Assembly: GCA_964007875.1 (NCBI GenBank)
Contig: CAXGAH010000006.1
Coordinates: forward strand, 1 to 64,000
Direction: 5' to 3'
DNA length: 64,000 nucleotides
Source of the DNA: UBA1275 sp002323515
GTDB taxonomy: Bacteria; Bacteroidota; Rhodothermia; Balneolales; Balneolaceae
The stretch's first letter is position 1; every line of letters starts with the position of its first letter. Below the pieces are notes generated by a model. That model saw only the letters and a list, made by a program, of their open reading frames with translations, ran no database searches and was not told the origin of the DNA. The position numbers and the translations under genes are program-made. Of the stretch, positions 26,001 to 36,054 are shown piece after piece.

Positions 26001-27746
26001 CTAGTAACCAGCAGCCTGTCCATCTACTCTTGATTCAGAAGCACCATAATAAACGCCCGTGTAGGGATCCTTCATAATAGCCTGAAATCTACCAAAAAAA
26101 CCATTGCCAACAATAATTTTATGCCCCATCTCTTCTAATCTCTTTATTACTGATGGATGAATTGATGTCTCAATACCAACAATACCAACACTTATTGGAT
26201 TAGATTGTAAACTATCAGTAGGTTGTGTTGATCCTGAATGATTCCACCTTAGAGCATCACCGGATTCTTGAAGATTCATGCCAAAATCAATAATGTTTGT
26301 AATCAATGAAACATGACCTAATGGCTGATAGGCTCCCCCCATATTACCTAATGTCATAAATGGTTTACCATCTTTCATAATAAATCCTGGTATGATGGTA
26401 TGAAAAGGTCGTTTTCCAGGTTCATACACATTTGGATGCATAGGGTCTAGTGAAAATAATTCACCTCTATTTTGAAAGCTAAATCCTGTTCCAGGAACAA
26501 CAAAACCAGTACCCATACCTCTAAAATTACTTTGAATCAATGATACCATATTACCATATTGATCTGCTGTAGTCAGGTAAATAGTATCACCATCTTCAAG
26601 AACGTCAACACCCGTAGAAATGTCGACTCTTGCTGTATCTGTGATCAATGCTCTTCGAATTTCTCCATATTGCTTAGACAGTAATATTTCATACGGTATA
26701 TCATGAAAAGCAGGATCTGCATAGTGTTTAGCCCTGTCCTCGAATACAATTTTCTTTGTTTCGATTAAAAGATGAAGAGTTTCAGCGCTGGAAAAACCAA
26801 GCTCTTTTAGATTAAATCCTTCAAGTATATTTAGCATTTGAAGTACAGCTGTGCCTTGTACATTTCCACCTACTTGAAATACATCATAACCTCTGTAATT
26901 TACCGTTTGAGGTGTGACCCATTCCGATTCATGATTAACGAAATCTTCATATCGCAGATAACCTCCATTTTCTTTCATCCAAGCATCAATTTTTATAGCT
27001 ATTTCACCTCTATAGAATATGTCTTTTCCCTCTCTAGCTAATAATCTAAATGTATTAGCTAAATCTTTGTTTTTAAATATCTGTCCTTTTTTTGGCCCTT
27101 CACCATTTATAGTGAATGTTTCTAAAAAAGAACCTGATTGGTTTTTCAACCAACGAGCACTTGATTGCCAACTATTCGATATCGCCTCACTTACTGGAAA
27201 GCCATTTTCTGCATACCATATGGGTTCTTCTAATATTTCATTAAAAGGAAGTGAGCCGAATTTTTCATGCATAGTGAACCAACCATCTACAGCGCCTGGA
27301 ACAGAAATAGACAGTAAGTCATAGGGTGGTATTCTAGTTTCTCTTTTTGAATCTAGAATTTTAATGAGATCGTCATAACCCAACCCTAATGGGGAACGTC
27401 CACTTGCGTTCAGGGCATACAACTTCTTTGTCTCCTCGTGCCAAATGATAGCAAATAAGTCTCCACCAATTCCATTTCCAGTTGGTTCCATAAGACCTAT
27501 TGCTGCATTAGCAGCAATAGCAGCATCGATTGCATTTCCCCCATTTTTTAGAATTTGTAATCCAATCTGGGTTGCTAAGGGTTGGCTTGTAGCAACCATT
27601 CCTCTTTGTGCAATTATTTCTGAACGAGTAGAAATTGAGGGTCCAGACTCTCTATCTATCTGGGCTTTTAAATGAGTAATAGAAGTGAAATGAAATAAGA
27701 GTAAAGCGATTAAAAAAGCGCTAAAGTAATTGGTATTTTGAATCAT
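26001..27746 (-). CDS. ggt: Gamma-glutamyltransferase
   Basis: A 581-residue precursor with a signal peptide ending near THLKAQ. It would transfer or hydrolyse the gamma-glutamyl group of glutathione and similar peptides in the periplasm. The family self-cleaves before a Thr nucleophile, here most likely the Thr of GDTIYLTTADQYGN. Before it are NAIDAAIAANAAIGLMEPTG and NASGRSPLGL; after it come the LIQSNFRGMGTG and TLGNMGGAYQP substrate-site loops. It belongs with the other exported peptidases and amidases of this stretch. Confidence 0.92.
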   Translation of the reverse strand: MIQNTNYFSAFLIALLLFHFTSITHLKAQIDRESGPSISTRSEIIAQRGMVATSQPLATQIGLQILKNGGNAIDAAIAANAAIGLMEPTGNGIGGDLFAIIWHEETKKLYALNASGRSPLGLGYDDLIKILDSKRETRIPPYDLLSISVPGAVDGWFTMHEKFGSLPFNEILEEPIWYAENGFPVSEAISNSWQSSARWLKNQSGSFLETFTINGEGPKKGQIFKNKDLANTFRLLAREGKDIFYRGEIAIKIDAWMKENGGYLRYEDFVNHESEWVTPQTVNYRGYDVFQVGGNVQGTAVLQMLNILEGFNLKELGFSSAETLHLLIETKKIVFEDRAKHYADPAFHDIPYEILLSKQYGEIRRALITDTARVDISTGVDVLEDGDTIYLTTADQYGNMVSLIQSNFRGMGTGFVVPGTGFSFQNRGELFSLDPMHPNVYEPGKRPFHTIIPGFIMKDGKPFMTLGNMGGAYQPLGHVSLITNIIDFGMNLQESGDALRWNHSGSTQPTDSLQSNPISVGIVGIETSIHPSVIKRLEEMGHKIIVGNGFFGRFQAIMKDPYTGVYYGASESRVDGQAAGY

Positions 27747-27785
27747 AATCTAGGAATTATCTATTCATATTCTGGCTAAAAGAGA

Positions 27786-30431
27786 TTATTTTATTAAACT
27801 CATTTTCTTTGTTTCGCTAAATGATGGTGTTGTCAATTTATAAAAGTATGTCCCACTTGACATATTCGATCCATCAAAGTTAATAATATATTTACCTGCT
27901 GATTGCTGGGTAGAAACTAACTGTTCCACTCTCTGGCCAAGACTATTAAAAATTTCAAGTGTTACAAACGAATCTTTTGGTAGTATATAACTTATACTCG
28001 TCGAAGGATTGAAAGGGTTAGGGTAGTTTTGAAATAACTCAAATCCTTTAATTGTATCATCAACATCTTCAATATTGGTTAATTGCCTAATATCTATTTC
28101 ATAAGCACCATTACCATGAGTTGCCAATCGTAATTTACTGTTAGATCTTGATACAATTAGATCTATAGCAAAAACTGCATCCGGTAGGTTGCCATTTATA
28201 TTTTGCCAATTTTTTCCACTGTCTATAGATTGATATACTCCAACTTCATTTCCAGCAAATAAATGTGAACTATTATTGGGATTGACAGTGATAGACCATG
28301 TTGGTATGTCAGGTAAATTTTGACCAATGTCTTGCCATGTTTCACCTCCATCTTCTGTTCTGAAGACGTGGGAAGTTTCAAATCCACCAAATGTAACATA
28401 GGCAATTAGATCATTGTTTGGGTCTACTGCTAAATCAGTTGGGAATCTGTCTGGTAAATCCCGAGTAATTTGACGCCATGAGTCACCACCGTTTGCTGTT
28501 CTGTAAATATGAGGACGCTGTAATTTTGGACTAGAAGCAGCATACACAACATTTGGGTCTTGTTCAGAACCAGCAAGTGCTGACATTGCATTTCCGTCTA
28601 GTCTATATCCATTATTGGTAGTGGTCCAATTCTGACTTAATGCATTATATCTGTATATCCGCTCGCCACCCATATACATAGTTTGGTTATCAGCCGGGCT
28701 CAAAATGTAGGGAGTAATAAAATTTGCTTCATTTCGCGGAAATATTTCATTTCCTTGACTATCTGTTCCTCTAGGCATTGCCCAATATAGCTGTCCCCCT
28801 TTAAATAAATCATAACTTACAACAGCTTGGCCAAATTGCGCTGATAGATACGCAATATTGTTGTCATCTTGATTTAACGCCGTCCAAGCTCCGTCACCTC
28901 CCCATTCCCTTCTCCAATCCAAATTCCCTTCATAAACAATACTTGAATTGTCTTGCAATCCACCTAAAAATAAATTTTTATTGGTGTTTGAGTTAGAAAC
29001 ACCATTGTAAAATTGAACTGTTTGATAGCCTGAATTGCAATTTTCGATGGTTATACCACCATCAGTTGTTTTAAAAATTCCACCATCATTAATAAAATAG
29101 ATAGTATCATGCATGGTTGGGTGAAATATAATGTCATGGTGGTCGGCCCAGTCACTCAAATATGGAAACACATCATTTTCTCTATCATCTGTAGTACCAG
29201 CAGTATTCGCCATACTAGTTTCCATGAAATCTAAACCACCGTCAGTTGATTTGTATAGAGAAAATGGTTGACCAGCAGCCCAAACTATATTTTCGTTACT
29301 TGGGTGAACTGCAATGGCGTGTGCATACCAACCTTGAACACGTGCATATATATCATTACTGCTAAAGACCAAATTCCAAGTATCGCCGAAATCCTCGGTT
29401 TTCATAACCCATGTTTTAATATCTTCGTCTTCATAATTTAGGCTTCCATCTGAGTTACCTACACTAGCATATAGTATATTTGGTTTTTCAGATGACATAG
29501 ACAAAACAGCTTTCCCTTTGTATTCATATGGTCCTCCACCAACCAATAAGTTAGCCTTAGAAAATGTCTCTCCACCATCTACTGTCCTGTAAATACCATG
29601 CCCATCCGATCCCATACCACCATGAGCCACAAATACCATATTTGTATCAAGAGGATTAATTATTATATCGGTAGCCATCGGGACTGAGTGGATATTAGAC
29701 CAAGAACTTCCACCATCAATCGATTTATATACACCATCAGTTGTAGCAGCCCAAATCGATTCCGATCTCAAAGGGTTGATTTGTATTTTTTGCACAGATC
29801 TTTTTTGATTTAGTGACCAATCTAAACTTTTTGTCCAACTCAGCCCACCATCAGTGGATTTTAAAATTCCAATGCCATAACTACCTCTAGTTGTCCTTAC
29901 AGGCCCAATGCCAGGAAAATTTTCAGATGATCCATACGCTTCGCCTGTACCTATGAACATTGTATTTGGGTCATTAGTATCAATATCAATGGCAGCAACA
30001 CCTAGAACTTGATATCCTGTAGGAACATATTCCCATGCATTTAGACCGCTACCACCTGTGGTGCTTTTCCATAAACCACCACTTGCAGAACCAACAAATA
30101 GTATGTTAGGATTTTCAGGATGAATCGCTAAGGCTAGTGTTCTGCCTCCTATATTTGTAGGACCGATTGACTCCCATTGAAATATTTTACTTCTTTTATT
30201 TTTACGTATTTGAAGTTCAGAGAAAGATTCTGATAGGCCTTTTTTGGGAATATCATCAAAAGGGTAGGTTCTAACTGACTGAATATATCCTAAAGAGTTT
30301 TTTGCGCCAGTTTGGAGATTGTCTTTAATACTTTCTGGAGTCAAGGACGAGTACTGATTGGTGTAAAGATAATAAATGGAAAAGCCCATTAGTAAGATCG
30401 AAAATATTAAGAGATGATTACGGTATTTCAT
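27786..30431 (-). CDS. BNR/VPS10-type beta-propeller protein with T9SS sorting domain
   Basis: An 881-residue protein made mostly of BNR/Asp-box repeats such as KSTDGGLSW, KSIDGGSSW, RTVDGGETF and RTEDGGETW, which fold as sialidase-like or sortilin-like propellers. The N-terminus carries a hydrophobic export segment. From about residue 795 it ends in a T9SS type A domain with FQNYPNPFNPSTSISYI and KKMSLIK. Such proteins include xyloglucanases and sialidases, but catalytic residues of either were not identified, so it may be a binding or surface protein. It lies 39 bases upstream of the gamma-glutamyltransferase gene on the same strand. Confidence 0.82.
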   Translation of the reverse strand: MKYRNHLLIFSILLMGFSIYYLYTNQYSSLTPESIKDNLQTGAKNSLGYIQSVRTYPFDDIPKKGLSESFSELQIRKNKRSKIFQWESIGPTNIGGRTLALAIHPENPNILFVGSASGGLWKSTTGGSGLNAWEYVPTGYQVLGVAAIDIDTNDPNTMFIGTGEAYGSSENFPGIGPVRTTRGSYGIGILKSTDGGLSWTKSLDWSLNQKRSVQKIQINPLRSESIWAATTDGVYKSIDGGSSWSNIHSVPMATDIIINPLDTNMVFVAHGGMGSDGHGIYRTVDGGETFSKANLLVGGGPYEYKGKAVLSMSSEKPNILYASVGNSDGSLNYEDEDIKTWVMKTEDFGDTWNLVFSSNDIYARVQGWYAHAIAVHPSNENIVWAAGQPFSLYKSTDGGLDFMETSMANTAGTTDDRENDVFPYLSDWADHHDIIFHPTMHDTIYFINDGGIFKTTDGGITIENCNSGYQTVQFYNGVSNSNTNKNLFLGGLQDNSSIVYEGNLDWRREWGGDGAWTALNQDDNNIAYLSAQFGQAVVSYDLFKGGQLYWAMPRGTDSQGNEIFPRNEANFITPYILSPADNQTMYMGGERIYRYNALSQNWTTTNNGYRLDGNAMSALAGSEQDPNVVYAASSPKLQRPHIYRTANGGDSWRQITRDLPDRFPTDLAVDPNNDLIAYVTFGGFETSHVFRTEDGGETWQDIGQNLPDIPTWSITVNPNNSSHLFAGNEVGVYQSIDSGKNWQNINGNLPDAVFAIDLIVSRSNSKLRLATHGNGAYEIDIRQLTNIEDVDDTIKGFELFQNYPNPFNPSTSISYILPKDSFVTLEIFNSLGQRVEQLVSTQQSAGKYIINFDGSNMSSGTYFYKLTTPSFSETKKMSLIK

Positions 30432-30507
30432 ATAAAGTCTTTTAATTTTTATTGTCTAAAAGATTCCCTTAATTGAACTAAGATGAAAGTAATTTAATTC
30501 AACGTAT

Positions 30508-32127
30508 ATGAATAAAATAAATCTTGTAGCAGATAAAATTTTTGTTCTCATGATTGCTTTGTGCTTTTTGGCTTGTAACCCAGATAGAGACCATTATGAA
30601 GCATCTCAAAAAAATGTATTATTCATAATGACAGATGATCATGCTTATCAAGCATTAAGCGCATACGATGACAAATTGATGAATACACCGCATCTAGATA
30701 GAATAGCAGATGAAGGGATGTTATTTGATAAATCGTTTGTAACAAACTCTATCTGCTCGCCAAGTAGGGCTGTGGCTCTCACTGGTAAATTCAGTCATTT
30801 GAATACTGTGCGCGATAATGTGGATATATTTGATTCCTCTCAGCCCACTTTTGCTACTATATTAAAAGAAGAAGGTTATCAAACAGCAGTATTTGGTAAA
30901 TGGCACCTGAAGTCTGAACCAGTTGGTTTTTCAAATTGGGAAGTTTTACCAGGGCAAGGTCACTATTATAAACCTGAGTTTAAGACTCAAAATGGGTTAG
31001 TAGTTGAAGATGGGTATGTAACTGATGTGATTACCAATAAAGTGTTGAATTTTTTTGAAAATCAGTGGGATAAAAGTAAACCGTTTATGGTAATGTATAA
31101 TCATAAAGCTCCACATAGAGACTGGTGGCCATCAATGGATGATTTAGACTATTTTCATCAAAAGAAATTTACAGTTTCTTCTACACTTTTCGATGACTAT
31201 AAAAATAGAGGTTCTGCTGCTAAAGAAGCTGAAATGAGGATTTATGATCATATGGCTCTAACAGCAGACAATAAGATTACACCAGAACTATTTGATAAAT
31301 TAAATTATGAGGAATTTTTATCATGGTATACCTCAGCATACAGAAATAATTTTGATCGTCTAACAGACGATGAAAAATTGAAATGGCAGGAAGTGTATGG
31401 CCCGATAAATAAAGAATTTGAAAAGAATAGGCCTATAGGAAAAGCATTAACATTATGGAAATATCAACGATATCTAGAAGACTATCTTGGGTCAATAAAA
31501 TCAGTAGATGATAATATTGGAAGAGTATTGGATTATTTAGATGAAGAAGGTTTATCTGAAAATACTCTAGTTATTTACACTTCTGATCAAGGGTTTTATC
31601 TAGGCGAACATGGCTGGTTTGATAAGCGCTTTATGTATGAAGAGTCATTCAGAACGCCGTTATTGATTCGTTACCCACCAACCATAGAGAAAGGATCAAT
31701 AGATAGTAATTTGGTACAAAATATTGATTTGGCTCCTACCATTTTAGATTTCGCTGGGTTAGAAATTCCACAAGACATGCAGGGTTTGAGTTTAATGCCT
31801 TTATTAGAGGATAAAGAAGTTAACTGGAGGAACGAATTATACTACCACTATTATGAATATCCAGGGATTCATATGGTTAAACGGCATTATGGTATTAGAA
31901 CTGAGAGATACAAATTAATTCACTTTTATTATGATATAGATGAGTGGGAATTGTACGACTTAGAAAAAGATCCACAAGAATTAAATAATGTATATAACTT
32001 AAAGCAATACATTGAAGTAAGAGAACTCTTACATGAACGTCTGGCTTTACTAAGAGTAAAGTATAAAGATTCAAAAGAATTAGATGATATGTTTATTGAG
32101 AATGACTTGGAAAGAAGAAATAATTGA
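30508..32127 (+). CDS. Type I (formylglycine) sulfatase, lipoprotein
   Basis: A 539-residue sulfatase with a lipoprotein signal (lipobox CFLAC, Cys23). The modification motif is Cys83-Ser-Pro-Ser-Arg in NSICSPSRAVALTGK, where Cys becomes formylglycine by a maturation enzyme encoded elsewhere. The metal-binding Asp pair is in FIMTDDHAYQ, with the usual GKWHLK motif and the late YTSDQGFYLGEHGWFDK block. It removes sulfate esters, probably from algal or animal polysaccharides; the exact subfamily is not assigned. It starts a run of same-strand genes with 6-12 base gaps. Confidence 0.93.
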   Translation: MNKINLVADKIFVLMIALCFLACNPDRDHYEASQKNVLFIMTDDHAYQALSAYDDKLMNTPHLDRIADEGMLFDKSFVTNSICSPSRAVALTGKFSHLNTVRDNVDIFDSSQPTFATILKEEGYQTAVFGKWHLKSEPVGFSNWEVLPGQGHYYKPEFKTQNGLVVEDGYVTDVITNKVLNFFENQWDKSKPFMVMYNHKAPHRDWWPSMDDLDYFHQKKFTVSSTLFDDYKNRGSAAKEAEMRIYDHMALTADNKITPELFDKLNYEEFLSWYTSAYRNNFDRLTDDEKLKWQEVYGPINKEFEKNRPIGKALTLWKYQRYLEDYLGSIKSVDDNIGRVLDYLDEEGLSENTLVIYTSDQGFYLGEHGWFDKRFMYEESFRTPLLIRYPPTIEKGSIDSNLVQNIDLAPTILDFAGLEIPQDMQGLSLMPLLEDKEVNWRNELYYHYYEYPGIHMVKRHYGIRTERYKLIHFYYDIDEWELYDLEKDPQELNNVYNLKQYIEVRELLHERLALLRVKYKDSKELDDMFIENDLERRNN

Positions 32128-32139
32128 TTTTTGTGAGTA

Positions 32140-32676
32140 ATGGAATTACCAGAAAATACAGAATCAAATAAAATTTCTGGCGTTACAATAATAAACAGTG
32201 ATATTGATTGCGTATGGAATGTTATTTCTACTCCTTCAATATTAGAGAAAACTCACCCATACTGTAAAAAAAATAGTGTTCAGAATTGGGATAAAGTCAA
32301 CTCAAAAGATACAATTTTGTATTACAATGGGATGAGACTTAATAGAATATTTACTGAATGGACTGAAAAAAAAGGATATAGTTTAATAATCGGTAATAGT
32401 AAAACAGCAACAGCCATAGTTGAATGGAATTTGGAGCCAATAAATCCCATTAAGACTAAGCTTAGTATAGATATATATGTATTTCCAGATATTGCACTAC
32501 AAAAATATAGTCTTGTATTAAGAACTATAATAAAACATGTTTACTTCCTTCCATATATGCGACATTATATTCGAACGGTTTGCACAGGTTTTAGGTATCA
32601 CATAGAGACAGGTAATCTTGTCAAAAAAAATCAATTTGGATTTAATCCATTATTTTCAACAAAAACCAATAAATAA
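32140..32676 (+). CDS. SRPBCC (START-like) domain protein
   Basis: A 178-residue protein starting 12 bases after the sulfatase stop. The ISGVTIINSDIDCVWNVIS opening and the later HYIRTVCTGFRYHIETG helix fit a polyketide-cyclase/START-like fold that binds hydrophobic ligands in a deep cavity. No signal peptide, so it is cytosolic. Its ligand is unknown. Sequential position with a second SRPBCC gene suggests the two work together. Confidence 0.65.
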   Translation: MELPENTESNKISGVTIINSDIDCVWNVISTPSILEKTHPYCKKNSVQNWDKVNSKDTILYYNGMRLNRIFTEWTEKKGYSLIIGNSKTATAIVEWNLEPINPIKTKLSIDIYVFPDIALQKYSLVLRTIIKHVYFLPYMRHYIRTVCTGFRYHIETGNLVKKNQFGFNPLFSTKTNK

Positions 32677-32682
32677 ATTTAA

Positions 32683-33111
32683 ATGGGCTCGATTAGACAC
32701 ATATTACATATCAATAGAAATATAGAAGACGTCAAATCTGCAATCTTAGAAAAAGATCACCTGATTAGTTGGTACACAAATGATATAACTATCAAAGATA
32801 TCGAATCAAATAAAATGGAATTTAAATTTGGTGATATATCTGCTACAGCTTTGATTACATTGGATGCTAATATTATTGAATGGAAGTATGTTGACTCCAC
32901 TTTCGAAATGTTGATAGGTAACTCTTTAACGTTCACTCTGGAAGAAAAAGAAAACAAAACTAGAGTACTAGCTGAACAAAATGGTTTTGATCTTGAATCT
33001 GATATGTGTGCTAACTTTAACTTTAGCTTGGGTAAATATCTCGAAAGTCTAAGACAATATTTACAATATGGTGATAAAGAGGGATGGGGTTGTGAAGATT
33101 ATAGATCGTAG
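32683..33111 (+). CDS. SRPBCC (AHSA1-like) domain protein
   Basis: A 142-residue protein 6 bases after the preceding SRPBCC gene. It has the alternating pattern of an AHSA1-like domain: an IRHILHINRNIEDVKSAIL start, LTFTLEEKENKTRVLAEQ in the middle and a C-terminal helix FNFSLGKYLESLRQYLQYG. No signal peptide. Its 3' end overlaps by 44 bases with the longest ATG frame of the esterase gene, although the esterase probably starts later. Function unknown. Confidence 0.65.
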   Translation: MGSIRHILHINRNIEDVKSAILEKDHLISWYTNDITIKDIESNKMEFKFGDISATALITLDANIIEWKYVDSTFEMLIGNSLTFTLEEKENKTRVLAEQNGFDLESDMCANFNFSLGKYLESLRQYLQYGDKEGWGCEDYRS

Positions 33112-34384
33112 CCCTGTTTCCACAAATTTTAAGTCATTTAGGCTAGATGAATTATCACAAGACTCAATTAAGAGAGTTACATTAATTACTGTTCTAACAG
33201 TATTATTTACTTTCTCACTTAATGCTCAAGATTTTATTCAGAAAGAGTTAGTGCATGATGGTATACAACGAGAATATATGGTTTATGTTCCTAGTATCTA
33301 TGATGGTTCTGTAAATGTACCTTTAGTTTTAAATTTTCATGGTTTTGGCACATCCAATTATACTCATTATAGGTATTACTCTGACATGACAAACATAGCT
33401 GATACCGCAAATTTCATTTTAGTTTATCCTCAAGGTGCTGCAGGATCAGAAGGATATCCACATTGGAATATTGAGAGTGACTATTCCAAAAGTGATATAG
33501 ACGATCTTGGCTTTACATCTACAATGATTGATAGTTTAGTTAATCTGTTTAGTATTGATACTTTACGAGTTTATGCTACTGGCTTTTCAAATGGTGCTTT
33601 TTTCACATATGATTTAGGGTGTAGATTAGCTGACAAAATAGCTGCAATTGCCCCAGTTGCAGGAACAATGCCGCAAGTTTCTTTTGATGAATGCGATGCT
33701 ACCAAACCAACAAGTGTAATATCTTTTCATGGGACAGCTGATAATGATAGTCCATATAATGGCATTCAAGGATATAATCTTTCATATAATGAAATAAATG
33801 AATTCTGGTCAAACTTCAATGAAACCGATACAGCCGCAAAAATAACAGAAATAAATACAAATAATGAAGATGGTAGTTCTGTAGAATTGTATTCATGGGA
33901 AAATGGAATTAATTGTTCATCAGTCAATCATTTTAAAATCATAGATGGTGGACACTCATGGCCAAACTCTGGTGCCCAAAATTCAGGGAAAGGCAATGAT
34001 GGAGTTAATAAGGATATCGATGCAAATAATTTGATATGGAATTTCATGGCACAATATAATTTATACGGCCGTTTAGATTGTAATGAGGTGACAAATTCTG
34101 ATGAGGAATCTAATTTAAAACATTACTATAATCTCAAACAAAATTATCCAAATCCATTTAATCCTAATACAATCATTAGTTTTTCTCTGGCTAGAAATGA
34201 AAATGTCAGCTTAGAGATATTTAATTTACAGGGAAGATCAGTCGTAAAACTGATAGATGAGTCATTAAATAGTGGAGAACATAGCGTAGATTTTAATGCA
34301 CACAACTTATCAAGTGGAGTTTACTTCTATAAACTTTCTACGTCATCTTTTATCAAAACTAAGAAAATGCTTTTGATCAAATAA
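33068..34384 (+). CDS. CE1/PHB-depolymerase-like esterase with T9SS sorting domain
   Basis: An alpha/beta-hydrolase of the feruloyl-esterase/polyhydroxybutyrate-depolymerase (LpqC) type. Motifs are the oxyanion LVLNFHGFG, the nucleophile elbow YATGFSNGAFFTY and the His in IIDGGHSWPNSG. The C-terminus is a T9SS type A domain (KQNYPNPFNPNTII to KKMLLIK). The start is doubtful. The first ATG gives an odd 33-residue N-terminal extension overlapping the previous gene; a clean signal peptide (KRVTLITVLTVLFTFSLNAQ) begins right after an ATT codon at 33167, with no ATG nearby. A rare ATT start, or an ancestral ATG lost by mutation, would give an export-ready protein. It is a tandem paralogue of the next gene. 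Confidence 0.85.
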   Translation: MVIKRDGVVKIIDRSPVSTNFKSFRLDELSQDSIKRVTLITVLTVLFTFSLNAQDFIQKELVHDGIQREYMVYVPSIYDGSVNVPLVLNFHGFGTSNYTHYRYYSDMTNIADTANFILVYPQGAAGSEGYPHWNIESDYSKSDIDDLGFTSTMIDSLVNLFSIDTLRVYATGFSNGAFFTYDLGCRLADKIAAIAPVAGTMPQVSFDECDATKPTSVISFHGTADNDSPYNGIQGYNLSYNEINEFWSNFNETDTAAKITEINTNNEDGSSVELYSWENGINCSSVNHFKIIDGGHSWPNSGAQNSGKGNDGVNKDIDANNLIWNFMAQYNLYGRLDCNEVTNSDEESNLKHYYNLKQNYPNPFNPNTIISFSLARNENVSLEIFNLQGRSVVKLIDESLNSGEHSVDFNAHNLSSGVYFYKLSTSSFIKTKKMLLIK

Positions 34385-34426
34385 TGTCATTTAATAGTTG
34401 AATACTTGCTTAGCATTTATTGAGTC

Positions 34427-35617
34427 ATGAAATATATTTTACTACCAGTGATACTTTTTTTTGGTTTTGGTTATTTAGAAGCCCAACAAACCATAACTAA
34501 TAGATTGGTACATGATGAGCTTGATCGCGACTATCATATATACATACCAGAATCCTACGATGAGACTATTAATGTACCAGTTTTACTTGTGTTCCATGGT
34601 TATGGGGGGAATGCTAGAAATTTAATGAGATGGGGGGATATGAAATCTGTTGCCGATACAGCAGGTTTTATTTTGATCGTACCACAGGGCTATAATGATG
34701 ATCGAGGATCTCCACATTGGAATGTTGGATCATGGACGCGTGGTAGTACTGTAGACGATATAGGTTTTATAAGTGCTTTGATTGATAAAATAAGTGAAAG
34801 TTATAAAGTAGACTTGGATAGAGTTTACAGCTATGGAAATTCCAATGGTGGATATTTTAGTTTTGAATTGGCCTGTCAATTAGGAAATAAGATTGCAGCT
34901 ATTGGGTCAATTGGAGGTACTATGAGTACTGAATCCTATGATTCTTGTGCACCAAGTCATAATACTTCCGTGATTACTGTTCACGGGACATCAGATCCAA
35001 TTGTGTATTATACTGGTGGTAGACCTTACAATTCTAAGTCACAAGTTGAAGCTCTTAAATACTGGGTTGATTATAATAAGACAAATACATTACCTGAAAT
35101 TATTGAAGTACCTGATATTGATAAAAATGATGGAAGTCAGGTAGAATTTTATAAATATGATGGCGGTAATAATGGTACTTCAGTTCATCATTATAAAATT
35201 ATAAATGGTGGTCATTCTTGGCCAGGTCGTTATGGTAATATGGATATACGAGCAACATCTGAGATTTGGAAGTTTGTATCAAAATATGATATTAATGGTT
35301 TGATCATAAACCAATCAACTAATACCGAAGACGAAATAAATAGTGATGTAGGATATGGTATTCATCTAGAGCAAAATTATCCTAATCCATTCAATCCTAG
35401 TACTTATATAGAATTTTATTTACCTCAGATGACACAAGTGTCTCTAACACTTTACAATCAAACAGGACAAAGAATTATTGATATAATTGATGATGAATTT
35501 CTTATAGGAAATCAATCAGTAATGTTAAATCTTAATAGTTTTGCAAGTGGTTTATACTTTTACAGATTAACAACGGCTGATAATTCAATAACGAAAAAAA
35601 TGGCGTTAATTAAGTAG
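34427..35617 (+). CDS. CE1/PHB-depolymerase-like esterase with T9SS sorting domain (paralogue)
   Basis: A 396-residue paralogue of the preceding gene with a normal signal peptide ending at FGYLEAQQ. Motifs are LLVFHGYGGNA, the elbow YSYGNSNGGYFSF (GNSNGG where the sister has GFSNGA) and IINGGHSWPGRYG. A type A T9SS domain ends in KKMALIK. It lies 42 bases downstream of the sister gene. Likely substrates are ester decorations on polysaccharides, such as acetyl or feruloyl groups, or polyester; sequence alone cannot tell. Confidence 0.87.
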   Translation: MKYILLPVILFFGFGYLEAQQTITNRLVHDELDRDYHIYIPESYDETINVPVLLVFHGYGGNARNLMRWGDMKSVADTAGFILIVPQGYNDDRGSPHWNVGSWTRGSTVDDIGFISALIDKISESYKVDLDRVYSYGNSNGGYFSFELACQLGNKIAAIGSIGGTMSTESYDSCAPSHNTSVITVHGTSDPIVYYTGGRPYNSKSQVEALKYWVDYNKTNTLPEIIEVPDIDKNDGSQVEFYKYDGGNNGTSVHHYKIINGGHSWPGRYGNMDIRATSEIWKFVSKYDINGLIINQSTNTEDEINSDVGYGIHLEQNYPNPFNPSTYIEFYLPQMTQVSLTLYNQTGQRIIDIIDDEFLIGNQSVMLNLNSFASGLYFYRLTTADNSITKKMALIK

Positions 35618-35620
35618 TAT

Positions 35621-35992
35621 TTAAATCCATTCAGCTTTAGCAGTCTTACGATCAATAATTGCACCGGTATTTATTGTATCACTGGGTTCAATAAGTAAAA
35701 TTGAGCATTCATTATCAGCATATGGTTTATGTTCAATTCCTTTTTTTACTATATGCATTTCTCCTTCTTTTAGAATTATCGAATGGTCTTTGTAGTCTAT
35801 TCGTAATTCTCCAGATAGGACTATAAAGGCTTCGTCAGTGGTTTGATGATCATGCCAAATAAAATCACCTTTTACTTTCACTAGCTTGAAATGGTAATCA
35901 TTTAATGACGCAACAATTTTAGGTGACCAGTAAGTTTCAATAAGCTTTAATTTTTGATTAAAGTTTACAACATTTTTATTTCCTTGCACCAT
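35621..35992 (-). CDS. Cupin-domain protein
   Basis: A 123-residue single-domain cupin. The metal-binding motif 1 is HDHQTTDEAFIVLSGEL and the second is VKKGIEHKPYA. There is no signal peptide. It runs opposite to its neighbours, with only 3 bases between its stop and the esterase stop. Cupins of this size include small isomerases and regulatory proteins; the substrate is unknown. Confidence 0.8.
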   Translation of the reverse strand: MVQGNKNVVNFNQKLKLIETYWSPKIVASLNDYHFKLVKVKGDFIWHDHQTTDEAFIVLSGELRIDYKDHSIILKEGEMHIVKKGIEHKPYADNECSILLIEPSDTINTGAIIDRKTAKAEWI

Positions 35993-36054
35993 GATTGTAT
36001 CATTAAATTGGTAATTTGTTTATATATAATTTAAAAAACTTTGATATTTGCAAA

